Source: Phyllostachys edulis (Eukaryota; Streptophyta; Magnoliopsida; Poales; Poaceae). From it: DNA of 64,000 bases. The notes under the pieces are model-generated. The model did not search any database. It was given only the letters and a program-made list of their open reading frames with translations, and was not told the origin of the DNA. The stretch is from positions 68,058,239 to 68,122,238 of the forward strand of contig CM070548.1 in NCBI GenBank assembly GCA_036346405.1. The letters are read 5' to 3'. The position numbers and the translations under genes were made by a program. Below are positions 36,501-48,508 of the stretch, in pieces (the first letter of the stretch is position 1; every line of letters starts with the position of its first letter).

Positions 36501-37776
36501 TTGGATCCGATTAGATCGGGCATTGAGTCCTAATGGGCCTCCATTAGTAGAAGCCCATTGTAAGGACGCCTATAAAAGGAGGGCAAGGCGCATGTGATTC
36601 GATGATGAGTTTTTCGTGACATCCTCAAACCTCGCCGCCACCCTCCCACGCCCTAGTCGCCGCGCGGATCTAGTAGTCCCCGCGGCGCCGCTTCCTCCCG
36701 ACATGTGGATACCTTTGAGGCGCCAGATCAGAAGCGTTTGGACGAACCGCAAGAGAGGAGTCAGTCGTGGGACGCCGCGACGAGGACGAGGAAGTAATAC
36801 GACTACTCCGCCTCGACGTCGTTGCATCAACTTAGTACGACTACTCGCCCGACGCGTCTTTGATCAATTTCCGCGACTGGCGTCTAGTGGTAAGACCGTG
36901 ATCTATAACTGCAGTGATCTTGGTTTACGGGTAGAATTTTTATTATTTTGTGCTAGTGTAGCCTACCCGTAGCCCTTCATGCACGACATCCGGGTGATCG
37001 ATGGCCTTAGGAGGAAGTACGAGATTAAGCTTCAGCAGAAATACGTCAACAGTCATGCTAGGGGGAAAGGAAACAGGCATGTACCCTGGGTGATGTGACG
37101 ACATGCACTTGCAACAAGACGAAACTCCTGCACAAGTATGCTCTCACATGTACAAGGTGTGTGCGCAAATGAGGCAGATGTGTAGGTCGTACATCTCCGA
37201 GTACTACGACATGCAGCACCTTTTCGGTACATGGAACGCGGAGTTTCATTTGTACGGCTTGGAAATGAACTATAAGGATCTCTGGCTGGACATGGTGCAA
37301 TGGGGCTCGAACAAGGACTTGAAGACAATAGGGAAGGGGCAATAGCAGACGCGACGCTTCCGAAACGACATGGATGCCCGCCAACATACTAGTATTAGTC
37401 GCACAAACAGGTGCAGGATATGCAAGACCTCTGGGCACTCAACGAAGGATTGTCCCAATAGACCGAGCTCGTCTGGTCGTTATTTGGTGTCGTAATGTAA
37501 TGTTTTCTCCGCCTTATTTTTTTATGTACAGCGAAACTTGTACAAATTATGAATAATTTGCATCCTTGCAACGTTCTTCACTGTAATGTTCTAACATGCC
37601 TTTTTTTATGCTATAGGATAATGGTCATGTTTTGTGCCCTGAACATGCATCGAAGGTGCTACTATGTGATGAAATGAGCTCACCTATAAAAGAGATTGCC
37701 GCGGAGACTAGTTGCACACACCACAGGCTAGATAACATTGCGCATGTGGTTGTTCCTTATGCATGTAACCAAACCC
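33582..37776 (+). pseudogene. Mutator-like (MULE) transposase pseudogene
   Basis: MULE transposases cut and paste Mutator-like DNA elements. From the N-terminus: a MuDR-type DNA-binding region (34276-34500) with YRVHWSNLEHYAVRC, then VVEGCP; the DDE catalytic region with KDGTFLTGMYKGT (about 34870), LLVAFAIVESEN and LITDRNDGLL (about 35065); then WCMRHLASNFFKRF (about 35160) and FEVYNSVLKG (about 35465). Coding resumes after the solo LTR at 36985 with DIRVIDGLRRKYEI, and a zinc knuckle, CRICKTSGHSTKDC, lies near 37410. An acceptor-like TTTATGCTATAG precedes a last exon at about 37617. At least six stops or shifts make it inactive. Confidence 0.85.
35657..36979. mobile_element. Solo LTR (copia-like) inserted in the MULE transposase
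   Basis: The 1323-bp sequence starts TGTTGGAGATATGCCC and ends CCCTTCA. TGCAC occurs immediately before (35652-35656) and after (36980-36984). Removing it with one TGCAC joins the transposase reading as KAWMH followed by DIRVID, in frame. The 5' start resembles the BARE/Angela class of large grass copia LTRs. A TATA box (TATAAAAG, 36571-36578) lies inside. No primer-binding site or gag follows, so it is a solo LTR left by recombination. Confidence 0.9.
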
Positions 37777-38139
37777 TGCGCGCTGTGTGATATGCAACTT
37801 TATTATAAAGTCTATTTCAATCCGCAACTGCGTTGTAAAGCCGCCGACTTCAATTCTCGTTCTCTTATGGCATTGAATTCTTGCTGTGCAAAGGCAGGGA
37901 ACAACATAAAAATAAATGCCCAAAAGAAGTGTTGGCACTAAAAATAATTATCAACACATCTTATGCAATAAATTACATCTCTTTTCCCCCAATATCGGGA
38001 CAACATCGTGCATGACAACCCTAAACCTAATAATTTTGTCCATTCTCTACTTGACAGTATTACCAAATTTTAAAAACGACCTTACAACAATATAAAAATT
38101 CCGTGACACAGAGACCCTCCTCTGTGTTGTTCCCTTTGG
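37777..38139. other. M1 3' flank, nothing recognised
   Basis: AT-rich sequence with no gene. Confidence 0.4.
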
Positions 38140-38300
38140 CGACAAGGTCCCTGTCGCCACTTGGATTAGCGACAAGAGCTTGTCGCCAATCCAAGTGGCG
38201 ATAGAGACATAGTTTTGTAATTTTTTTGAGTGACTATTTAGTTTTGTATTTTTTTTAAAAAAAATATTATTATTTAAAAACCAAGGACATACTAAGGATA
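38140..38300. mobile_element. Single arm of a GGCGACAGG-type Mutator-like terminus
   Basis: CTGTCGCCACTTGGAT and its complement form a hairpin, followed by TTTTGTAATTTTTTTGAGTG and a poly-A/T end (AAAATATTATTATTTAAAAA). The order and sequence parallel the right arm of the 1228-3305 element, but a partner arm is not seen here. Confidence 0.55.
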
Positions 38301-38436
38301 GCGTAAGAGTTGTTGTTGTTACCAAGCTGATTTTTTTTTTCCTTTTGACGAAAGCGATGGATAACCCTTCGTGTTGATTAGGGGAAAAGTGTTTTTTTAA
38401 AAAAAAACAGGGAGATTAGGGTAAAAGTGTACAGAG
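38301..38436. repeat. 136-bp direct repeat, right copy
   Basis: Same orientation as 32245-32389. It begins GCGTAAGAGTTGTTGTTG and ends GTGTACAGAG. The pair brackets the whole M1 region. Confidence 0.9.
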
Positions 38437-40716
38437 CTACTGCTTCACTTTCATCTTCCTGGGATGAAGAATAAAAATCATAACACTAACACCGAACATT
38501 CCACTAGCTAGGAAATGCATGCTCATGAATGTTCCTGTCGATCGACAGGCACGTCACATTATACATGTTGTACGTGGTAATTAACCGTATAATCAATTAA
38601 TTTTATTATCATACAGTGCCATCAGATATATTGCCTTGGTTGACACGAGCACGTACATGCCCTACCATACGATAGACAGATCGAGACGGGCGTTACATGC
38701 GGTGCCTTAAACGCAGAGAATAAACGCGAGAGGAAACCGCCTGTCTTGGCGGAGGCGAGCGAACCATTGCCACGCCCCGCCCGCCATGGATTGTCTTTTC
38801 CTGCGTCGCTGTGCACCGGCGAAACCCAGGACATATCACCTACAGTACAGATAGGAGTATTCTCACCTAGCCAGAGACAGCCAGTCCCTCTCTTGAATTG
38901 ATTGAACCATGTGTCCCTGTCGCTGCCTCTGATCTAAGCCGAGGCCGGTGGTTGCGCCATCTCTTCGGTCGATCCGCTCGATGCGTGACTCCATCGCGCG
39001 TCGCGGGTACAAAACGGAGGCGGAGGCAGCTAGCTCTGGCACGCGGTCAGTCAGTCTGAAAATTGGACGGATTTGAGCGTGCTTTTCTTGGATTCTCTGG
39101 TGCGCAGACCTCTAAATGGTGTGGAGTAACTGGGACTGGCTTACTGTATTTTCAGTTCTTTTTTTTACCACTTGTCCACTAGTACCTTTTTTTATTTACT
39201 CCACCAAGAATATGTGGAATGTCTGAAAACTGAATGTGTACAGTAAGAAATGACAGAAAACTTCTCCTCCTTGTTTGCACGTAAGATTGTTTGGAAGTCA
39301 AATTTTACCGTATCAATTGCCATTTGAGATATGAAAATACTACTCCATAAACTGTGCAAGCCAGGTTGAGATGTCTTCAAGAGGAGGGCAAGAACAGAAC
39401 AGAAGGGGGTCCTGAAAAGCAGTAATCCTTGGACCGCTCTTTTGTGTAATAAATCAAGATCATGCATGCTCATTTAAGTAGTTACTGGACTACTACATGG
39501 TTGTGCTGTCTGCTGCATGTGCATCATACAGCACAAATCTAGTTTTTCCAAAAGAGAGAAAGAAATGCTTCTTTTCTGTATATCATTGCTATTCCTACTG
39601 CTATAAATGTATGTTTGTCGGTCCATGCTGAAAAAATGAGAGCATTGACCGTGTCAGTGGGTCATCAGTTGAATTCCTTCTTCAGTCTTCACCTCGATTT
39701 ACTGCGCTGTTTCAGATTAAACTCTGCCACCTGTTCTGGATTTCATCGATGCGAGTCCGTACCACACTGTTGGACTGATCATTCTTGATGCGTGAAACAG
39801 AGAATTACTGTATCTAGGATCTTAAGAAGCAGTAACTTTGTGTCTAGTAATTAGTCTGAATCTGAGTGTGATTCTTTCGCTGATCTTTCACATGCAGACA
39901 CATTAAATTTTCCAGGGGTATGACTGTAGAATAGTGTTACTACTAGAGTACTACTACGAGTATCCGAGGAACGTCTCCTTCTAATCGGGTGGCAAGTCGC
40001 ATCGTTTGCCGAAACGGCGCAATGCGGTGGAGACTTTTGTCAGGTTCATTTCCATCCGTAGCTAGGTGTCAATCTATTTATGATCGTGAGTCATGGCTGC
40101 TTCGAGTAGGCAGTTGGGTTCTTGCCTAGTTTCCTAAAGGTTTCTTCAAGTGCTATGTAGATACAATGGATTTGCTAAAGCATTAAGCATTCATGCAAAT
40201 GCAGCTGTTATAGCATCAAAGACTGAAATAATTTTTGCCGATATACTACCTTGACATACTATGTAATGAAATAGGGAAGTAATTAGAAACGGTAGAACAT
40301 GCTCTTGGAAGCAATGTTAGTCATAGATGAAGTCATGAACAAAAATAAAGAACCTGGATGGTGACGTTATACGCAATGCGCTCTATGCTCATTGTTGGGC
40401 AGAAACTCTGATGAGCAAACTTGATCCTAGCTTCAGGTATAGCAAAACAACCAAAATTTCAGATGTTCACTTGGTAGAATTCAAAAGGAAAGGGCAAAAA
40501 AACCATGGCCTTCATGCTTGAAAGTTCAAAGTTGGGGTCCAACTGAGATAATTCCCAGAGGAGATGCACATGGGGCTGTGCATGAATCGGTTTACACGGT
40601 GGTCCTGCAACGAATGGCCATGGAACTAGCGAATTAATGGCGAAAGCAATTCCAGTGTTGGACCGAATTTACGGTGGGCGCTCTGCGAGTCTCCAGGCAG
40701 AATTTCCCTCTCTTAT
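38437..40716. other. Intergenic, no gene recognised
   Basis: About 2.3 kb of mixed composition. The open frames (38622-38834 -, 39192-39473 -) are short and lack motifs or splice context. No repeat pair, TE end or RNA gene was found. Confidence 0.5.
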
Positions 40717-43700
40717 TTTTTTTAGCAAGAAGGCAGGAGCTCTCCTAATTTTATTAAAGAAAGAAAGGAGAAATAAGTCCAAAAGGAAAAGAAGGATCGG
40801 CAGCAAAAGATTGTGACTGAGAGCCACAAAGATTTACTGTGAAAGGAGAAAAAATAATACAAAAACTAAACAAGAAAGGCTTGCTCCCGCAAGTTGATGT
40901 CCTCTTTGATCTTGGAAGCGAGCTCCTGTGAGGTCAAATTCACCTATTGGAAGATCCTCCTATTTCTTTCCTTCCAGATGTTTCAGACTATGTAGATGAC
41001 TAAGCCGTTCAAATTTTTTCTGTCACCCTTTAGGGTCAGTAGGCTCGCTTGTTGCCACCAAGCCATTAAGGTGCTGAAATTCTAAGAAGGTACATGACTC
41101 AAAATGTTGCAGTTTGTGAGGCTGAACACCCTAGTCCAGGTCTCAAGAGCGTAGGGGCACAATAAGCATAAATGCAATGAAGTTTATGGGGCTTGGTTGT
41201 ACAAGCTACAAAGAGGATGATGCGGCCATCCTCTCTTCGCTAGGTTATCCGCCGTTAGGATTTTATCGTTGCTTAAGGTCCAAGCAAAAAGCTTACACTT
41301 GTTCTCCATCTTAGCCTTCCAGATCAGCTTTCCGAAGGAACATTGAATGCTGTCTTGGAATTGCATTAGGTAGGCTGATTTGGAAGAATACTCGCCGTTC
41401 AACGTCCGTGTCCAGACAATGTTGTCTTGGATGTTTGCGTCGAGGTTGACTTGCTGAATTTTAGTCCATAGGGTTATGAATTCCTGGAGTTGTTGGGAGG
41501 TGTTGAGGGATCTGATCGAGCGCATCCAGTTACTGTGATGCAATTCCTTGGCAACCGATCTGTTTTTTTCTCGTTGCTATTTTGAAAAGGTTCTGTGCTA
41601 TGTGTTTTGGCGCCGTGCTTGAAAGCCAATGATCATGCCAGAAACTCACCTTATGCCCGTTTCCAATGGAAATAGTTGTGGCCACCCGGAAAAGTTGCTT
41701 GTTAGTTTCGTCATAGGGCAGCTCTGTTCCGGCCCAGGGTTTGGAGTTACTCTTCCAATCATACCACAGCCATCTTAGTCTTAGAGCCCGACCAAATTTT
41801 TTGAGGTCGGAGATTCCTAAGCCAGCAAGTTTCTTTGGAAGACATACCTTCCCCCATTTAACTAAGGAGTGCCTCCATTCGCGTGATCTAACCCTTCCAA
41901 AGGAAAGATCGCCTAATTCTCGGCCCAACTTCTTCCGTGCCCACTTTGCTAAGGGAAGATGGTGAGGTGGTAGGTCAAGCGAGGATAGCACCGAGTTGAC
42001 GAGGTTAGCTCACTGTTTTGGATGAAGCTTTCCTTCCGACTTCGGTAGCCTTGATGCTATCTTGTCTACGGTAGGCAAAACGTGGATTTTCCTCAGCTTG
42101 TGCGTGTGAAGTGACATACATAAATATTTGCAAGGGAACTCGTTGCACTCTCCCGAGAAAGGCTGCAAAATTTCTTGGAGGTCAAGCTCCCCACATCTAA
42201 TAGGGTGCACCACGCTTTTCTGGAGGTTGGTTACTAGGCCCGTTGCTTCCCCAAAAACTTGCAAGATTTGTTGAATGGCTTGAATTTCAGTCTTTATTGG
42301 GTTCATGAAAATAGCGGCATAATCCGCATAAAGCGAGGTTCTCATCCGAATTGTACAAGAGAGAATCGGGGAAAGGATATCCTCTTGAATTGCACGGTCA
42401 ATGATTTTGGCCAAAGGGTCAATCGCTAAAATGAAAAGCATCGGTGCTAGGGGATCCCCTTGGCGGACCCCTCTGCGATGGTGGAAACTTCTCCCCGGCT
42501 TGCCATTAATAAGGACCTTGGAGGACGAGGTAGCAAACAGGATAGAGATCCACTCCCTCCATCTAGGGCCGAAACCAAACTGTTCTAGCACTTCTAAAAG
42601 ATATGCCTAATGGATGGAGTCAAAGGCTTTTGCAATATCCAGCTTGAAGAATAAGGAAGGCGTGTTAGATCTGTGCAAGTTCTGAATCACATTCTAAGTA
42701 TATAAGAAGTTGTCCTGGATGCATCTTTTCTTGATGAAGGCGCTTTGTCAGGCAAAGATGATTGAGTCTAGGTGAGGGGCCAGACAGTTTGCCAGAAGCT
42801 TACAAATTTTTTGCTGATGCTGTGGATCAGGCTGATTGGCCAGAAATCTGTGATTCGGGAAGAATCTTGCTTTTTAGGAAGGAGACGATGTTCACCGAAT
42901 TTGTGAGGTCGAAGTGTTGCGCATGTAGATCAAATTATCGTTGGAAGGATGCCACCAAGTCATTCTTGAGTATGTCCCAACAAACTCTATAGAAAAGGCT
43001 AGTGAAGCCATTAGGGCCTGGAGCTTTATCCAGTGGCATGGAGAAGATAGTTTCCTTGATCTCCTCTTCGCCGAACGGGGTTTCTAATTGATGGAGATCT
43101 CGCTGCTGGTAACCTAAACTGGTCCAATCCAAGGATCTTGTCTGAGTCCCTACAGATCTAATATGTGAGCTGAAGAACATAAAGGCTTTGTCCTCCTTGT
43201 CTTGCTGAGTGGTAATAGGCCCTCTATCGGTTTGCAACATTTGAATGTGGTTCTTCCTTCTTCTATTGCTTGCTCGAATATGGAAAAAATTGGTGTTGGT
43301 GTCCCCCTGCTTGATCCAGGTTAGCCGGGACCTTTGCTTTATTCTTGATTTTTCAATGGTCGCTAGACCTAGGCATCTTGCTTTAAGACTACACCGCAAG
43401 AGGAGCTCTTGCTGCGAGAGGGTTCGACGCTCTTGGGCTTTGTCAAGCTGAAGAATCACCTCTTTGGCAATAGCTAGCTGGACCTTCAAGTTGCCGACTT
43501 TGAGTTTTACCCAACGCTTGAGTGGTTTTGCCGCGAGGGAAAGTTTTATATGAAACCTTTTGGTGGTGCCGAGGGACGAAACTGGCTTGCTCCAGGCTTC
43601 TTGGACAGCCTGAAGAAAACCATTCAACCTAGTCCAACGGTTTTCAAAGTGAAAACCTTTGAAACGATGGCGCTCCATTTCGCCATGAAGGAGCAGCAGG

Positions 43701-44500
43701 GCATGGTCCGAAACAAGAGTTAGCAGGGCTTGAAGAAAAGCTGAAGGGAAGAGGAGGTCCCAACTGGTAGTACAGAACATACGATCAATTCTTGTATGCG
43801 TGAGGTTAGATCTCTCATTGCACCAAGTGAATTTTCTACCGGATAAGTTGATTTCTTTTAGGTCGAGGTGATTTAGCACCGATCTGAAGGATCCCATGAG
43901 CCGCCGATTTAGGTTTTGATTACTTTTATCTACTGCTTGGTATATGAGGTTGAAGTCTCCAAGGAGTAGCCATTCCTGACGAGAGAGGGTCGGTGAAAGC
44001 GATCGAAGCTCTTGGAGGAAGTTAATCTTGTCGTCATCCTCTTGAGATCCGTAAACCCCCGTTAAGAACCAAGTTGTGCCATCATCTTTCGCGGTCACAC
44101 GAGCGCTTACAAAATTGGTTGCAAGGGTTGGCTGAGAAAGATCGAAGTGATCATCCGAAATAGACAAAAGGATGCTGCCCCGAACACCGATAGTCGGAAG
44201 GAAGCAGAAGGAGTCCGCAAATTTGATACCCAAGGTTTCAACAACCAATTGCCTGCCAATTGAAGCTAACTTCGATTCTTGAAGGCACACAATGGTGCTT
44301 CTTGTGCTCTGGATTAGCTTATGCACAACATTTCGCCTAGCAGAAGAATTGAGGCCTCGCGCATTCCAGTTCAGAATTATGCAGTTTTGACGTGACATGG
44401 GGATTGCAAAGCAACAAGGGAACAAAAAGTAACACAAAGGCAAGACAACGTAGATCGATCCATTAGTCCAAGGCTCCAGCGGGCGGTACATGCATCAAGA
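40717..44500 (-). mobile_element. LINE C: 5'-truncated L1-like retrotransposon
   Basis: On the minus strand, ORF2 runs from 44491 to about 40880. The 3' UTR ends with AGGAGCTCTCCT-type sequence (complement) and an A-run at 40717-40724. ORF1 is not seen, so the copy is probably 5'-truncated; the exact 5' end and a target duplication could not be fixed. It lies head-to-head with the MYB gene, about 1.5 kb from its start codon. Confidence 0.8.
40880..44491 (-). pseudogene. LINE C ORF2 (endonuclease, reverse transcriptase, zf-RVT)
   Basis: The first open frame (44491-42935, 518 codons) is the best preserved LINE frame in the window. It encodes the endonuclease (ILNWNARGLNSSARR, LLLGDFNLIYQAVD, RIDRMFC, SDHALLLL) and the start of RT (DKAPGPNGFTSLFY). 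RT continues at 42591-42010 with RRGVRQGDPLAPMLF, but the catalytic box reads YADY, losing the second aspartate (about 42325). Frames 41991-41530 and 41543-41184 hold the thumb/zf-RVT part, and NIWKERNRRIF is near 40950. The YADY change alone would abolish RT. Confidence 0.88.
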
Positions 44501-45857
44501 CCAAACGAATAGGAGGTAGTCCGTCCCGCGTTACAATGCATGAAGCGCAGGCAGGTCGGACGGCTCCAGATACAAAAGTTGCTACCTCGAAGAAGACTCC
44601 TCTCCTACCAGGCTGAAGCAGCCGCACAGAACAATACATGACTCAAACAAGACGACAACACAGTGCGACAGAGCCGCGGGGAATGAAAACAGCAGGGGGC
44701 TTGAAGGAGACAAATCCTCGACGACGACTGTGGGAGGTGGAGGGCTGCTTCAAGCGGGTGTGGGGCGGCTTGCCAAGCTGCAGCCACCTAGGTGCGCGCA
44801 TGGGAGGCAGCATAAAACAAAAGAAAGAGTAATTCTGATTTGAGTAGACACTGAAAATTTGGAAATACTGAAACTGACATGGATTAGCTCCCACCCGATG
44901 AGTAAATCAAGCAGCAACAAATGTCGCACAAGTCAATTGATTAACCGGACGGAGCGCGAGTCCTTTTTACCTGCAAGCAGCGAGGGCCTTCGTAACTCCT
45001 GGCCAGAACAGGGCATATCACACAGTCACCACGTCACCGTGCAGGACCAGTGCCCCAAAACAACACACACCACTTGGCACAGCAGGGCGACTAACACCCT
45101 CAAATGTGGCAGCTCCGACGAGATCGTTGCGTGATCCGATCAGCTAGTGTTGCGTTGCCAACGCGAGCATGCGTCAAAATCAGTCAAATTAAACATAACC
45201 CCATAGTTTGTTCCCCACCACAGTCCGTTTGGAACGCAACAAATTCACATCAATTTTACAGCAGACACAAAGAAAACTCGTCACGTCTAGGATAAAGGTA
45301 AGCATGCAACTAGCTGGTCTACAGCACAGTATCTTATTTTTAGGACTTACAGAACAGTATCCTATTATCCAATGAAACAAACTAAGCACGCTCAAACAGG
45401 CTCGAACAAACAGTTTGAGCGCAAGAACACGCGGCCGGCCAAATCACCAGTGCGCCCTTGGTGGTTGCAGCCGCCGCGCGGTGCGGGGAGCGGCACCAGA
45501 GCCGTAGCCGCGGCAACAAGACCTCGCACCAAACGCTGTCTCCATCGGCCGACCGAGGCGTACCTACGCGCGCGTACGTGCCCGGTGCACGGGCGATGCA
45601 CACGCAGAGGTGGGAAAAAGACCGACGCGCCGTACAGCCCCCGATTGGATTGATCTGGACGGCACAGATCGATCGTCCTGGCACACAGGAACACTAGGAT
45701 ACTGGAATCCCGATCCTGCCCTCGCGTCCTGGGGAACGCACGGCGCGCTGGCAGGTGGGGAAATCTGGGGGCGTGGCAGGGTCGTCGCAGTCTCGCAGAA
45801 ACCCAAGAAGATTCTGATCCAGCACTGGGTTACACCGTACACCACGCACTCCCACCC
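44501..45857. other. MYB upstream region
   Basis: About 1.4 kb between LINE C and the MYB transcription start. It is GC-rich from 45420 onward, with overlapping frames on both strands that have no motif. It probably contains the MYB promoter; no specific binding site is claimed. Confidence 0.5.
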
Positions 45858-45865
45858 TATTTATG
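45858..45865 (+). promoter_or_regulatory. Candidate MYB TATA box
   Basis: TATTTATG stands 130 bp before the MYB start codon after CCCACCC, giving a predicted start near 45890 and a leader of about 100 nt without upstream ATG. Inferred from position and sequence. Confidence 0.55.
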
Positions 45866-45987
45866 CCGCTACTCGCTAGTAGCACTGGACTTGGCCGTCA
45901 CTCCTCACTAGAGTAGAGCTTGACCAAGCGAGAGGCTCTCTCGTCTTGCACTTGTCCAAGTAATTTGTGTGTGGTTTGATCGATCAG

Positions 45988-47696
45988 ATGGGGCGATCGC
46001 CGTGCTGCGAGAAGGAGGCCGGGCTGAAGAAAGGGCCGTGGACGCCGGAGGAGGACCAGAAGCTGCTGGCCTACATCGAGCAGCATGGCCACGGCTGCTG
46101 GCGCTCGCTGCCCGCCAAGGCCGGTGAGCGATCCGGCGGAAACGTCTCTTTTCGTTCTGCTTCCGCGGAGAGATCGCGCGAGTGGTAGGTTCACCGTGTG
46201 TGGTTTGTGGTGTATCTTCAGGGCTGCGGCGGTGCGGCAAGAGCTGCCGGCTCCGGTGGACCAACTACCTGCGGCCGGACATCAAGAGGGGCAAGTTCAC
46301 CCTCCAGGAGGAGCAGACCATCATCCAGCTCCACGCGCTCCTCGGAAACAGGTGATCGATCATCGTTCATGGATCATCTACTCAGTTTGCTTGTAACAAC
46401 TCGTGCAGATTTGTGCAATTCTGCAGGAATTAATGTGATGCGTGCACACGTTGCCCTCTGAATTTTTGGGACAAATCGAGCAACTTTGCAAGAAACCACC
46501 CGATCAGTTGCTTTGCTAACTCATGCTGCATTGAGCACCTTTTTTTCCCCTGTGACAACCGTACGGGATAGTACTAGTACTATCACATAAATCACAAGGG
46601 TTAAAAAAAGAACACTTCTCTTACCAAATTACCTTTGGTTTACCCTGGGTTGGGTTATTGGGCAGTCACGTTTGTCATTAAAGTTGCTGAGTCCCCTAGC
46701 TTCGCTGTGCCTCACCATCCATGCCAGGAACTTGGACCATTGTCATAATGTCATTGTCACCGCTTGCTTGGCGTCCTGCCATTTTGACTTCGCTACTCCC
46801 CCATCATTCCTCCCATCTCTGCCTGTACTGCACCACGAACGCCTTCAATTCCCCTCACACCACACGCACCTCCAATCATTTACACACATACAGTTTACGT
46901 CACTTCAGAGTTCAGATTCATGTAAAAAAGAAAAGAAAAGAAAATGACTGACATCCATACGTACGTTCCCCCCAGGTGGTCGGCGATCGCGACGCACCTG
47001 CCGAAGAGAACGGACAACGAGATCAAGAACTACTGGAACACGCACCTCAAGAAGCGCCTGGCCAAGATGGGCATCGACCCCGTCACGCACAAGCCCCGCG
47101 CCGACGCGGACGCCTCAGACGCCGCCGCCGCGAACTCGGCGGCCTCCGGCGCGCGCTCCAGGGCCGCGGCGCACCTCAGCCACACTGCGCAGTGGGAGAG
47201 CGCGCGCCTCGAGGCCGAGGCGCGCCTGGCGCGCGAGGCCAAGCTGCGCGCCCTCGCCTCGCCTGCGCCTGCTCCAGCGCCCGCTGCCAGCGGGCTCGAG
47301 TCGCCGACGTCCACGCTGAGCTTCTCGGAGAGCGCGTTGTTCACCGCTGCGCCCCACGACATTCACGGCGCAGTGCGCGCCCCCCTTCAGCCCATGCAGT
47401 CATACGGGGAAGCGTGCGAAGAGCACCACTTCGGTGGCACCGCCGAGCCGGGGTTTGTCGGAGCCGGGACGTTTGCCGGTGTCCTTCTTGACTGTTCTGT
47501 TGCCGGCACGGACCAGAGGTTCAATACGAGTGCAGAGGCCGGCGTCGGCGAGCACGAGGAGGAGGAGGACAAGGGCTACTGGAGCAGCATACTAAACATG
47601 GTCAACTCATCCATGTCGTCGTCTTCGTCGTCGTTGACCTCCGAGGTGGTGACGGACCCCGTGATGTTCTTGCCGGCAGCGGCGGCAGAGTTCTGA
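45988..47696 (+). CDS. R2R3-MYB transcription factor, subgroup 9 (MIXTA/MYB16/MYB106-like)
   Basis: R2R3-MYBs of this subgroup act in the nucleus on epidermal cell outgrowth, trichomes and cuticle formation (known for the family in dicots; inferred here). Three exons, 45988-46123, 46222-46351 and 46976-47696, encode 328 residues; introns are at the two positions typical of R2R3 genes, the second 624 bp. The protein begins MGRSPCCEK. R2 has W18, W38 and W58; R3 has F71, W90 and W109 (TDNEIKNYWNTHLKKRL). Residues 160-173 read AQWESARLEAEARL, the diagnostic subgroup 9 motif, and GYWSSILNMVNSS near the C-terminus also fits. A poly-serine run precedes the end. All parts look intact. Confidence 0.95.
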
Positions 47697-48508
47697 GTGC
47701 TGAGAAACGGCTAACCTGCATGCCTGCACTCACGCATTGAAGAGTTTGTGGTTGTCCTGGCAATGAACTAGTACTAATGTTAAATTGTTACGAATGCTGT
47801 TAGGTTAATCTCAGGGTGTTTTAGTTTAATCTGTGTGCAATAAGCATGTACTGATTTTATTTTGTCTGTGTGTTCTCTGATGTAGCCTGATCAACAAAGA
47901 ATAGTGTCAATCGTTGAACTATCACATAGTACTTTACCTTGAAATTTTGTGCATCCAGTTAGGGTTCAACTATCTGGTGACCGGCCTGTTAGGCAGTTGC
48001 CGGTCAAATATTCTCCAAATTTGAATTTTATCCCAATCGAAATTTTCTATAACTTTTAACTCCAAATAACATATCCTTGTCGATTACTTCTTAAATCATG
48101 CAGGGGACAGCCCCAACTAACAGAACTCACAATTCCCTATGACCCTGTCCCTGCTTCCAGCTTTCTAACGCAGTCCCCTCTCACCACTTATCGACAGGTC
48201 GTTCCACTGTGCCCTTGCATATTTGCTGAATCACAAAAACAAGGACAAAATAGCTGAATCGAATCACTGTCAGCCTCCTGCTACTCTGCTAGGCTGCATA
48301 TCATTGCAGAGATGCAGATTGTTGTGCCATCAAACCAAACCCAGCCGAATTTTTTGCGGACACGTAGCTTTTTCGTTGCGTATTTGCGGATTTGATCACG
48401 ATGGTGATGTATTTGTAAATCTGGCAACACTAGCGTACGGTCACCATGCATCAACGCCGAAAATCACAACACCTGGCGTTGGCGTACGGCCACCGTGCGC
48501 CTACGCCG
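47697..48508. other. MYB 3' UTR and intergenic sequence
   Basis: AT-rich sequence after the stop, with AATAAG about 140 bp on as a possible polyadenylation signal. The frame 48223-48588 enters the M2 arm and has no motif. Confidence 0.5.

Larger units (their letters stand above)
32390..38130 (+). mobile_element. M1: Mutator-like element remnant (transposase lineage)
   Basis: The region combines a terminal-type block (about 32410-32560) shared with M2 and M3, a TATA box (32761-32768) and leader matching M2, a degenerate TTAGT-rich intron-like stretch (32965-33490), a MULE transposase pseudogene (33582-37776), and the nested solo LTR. A matching right inverted arm is not evident, so the right limit is uncertain. 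Confidence 0.6.

Noticed and set aside
46672..46951. ORFs in the second MYB intron
   Set aside because: They lie between a good donor (46352) and acceptor (46974-46975), and joining the exons restores the invariant R3 repeat.
47030..47572. Antisense and alternate ORFs over MYB exon 3
   Set aside because: Shadow frames of a GC-rich exon; no motif.
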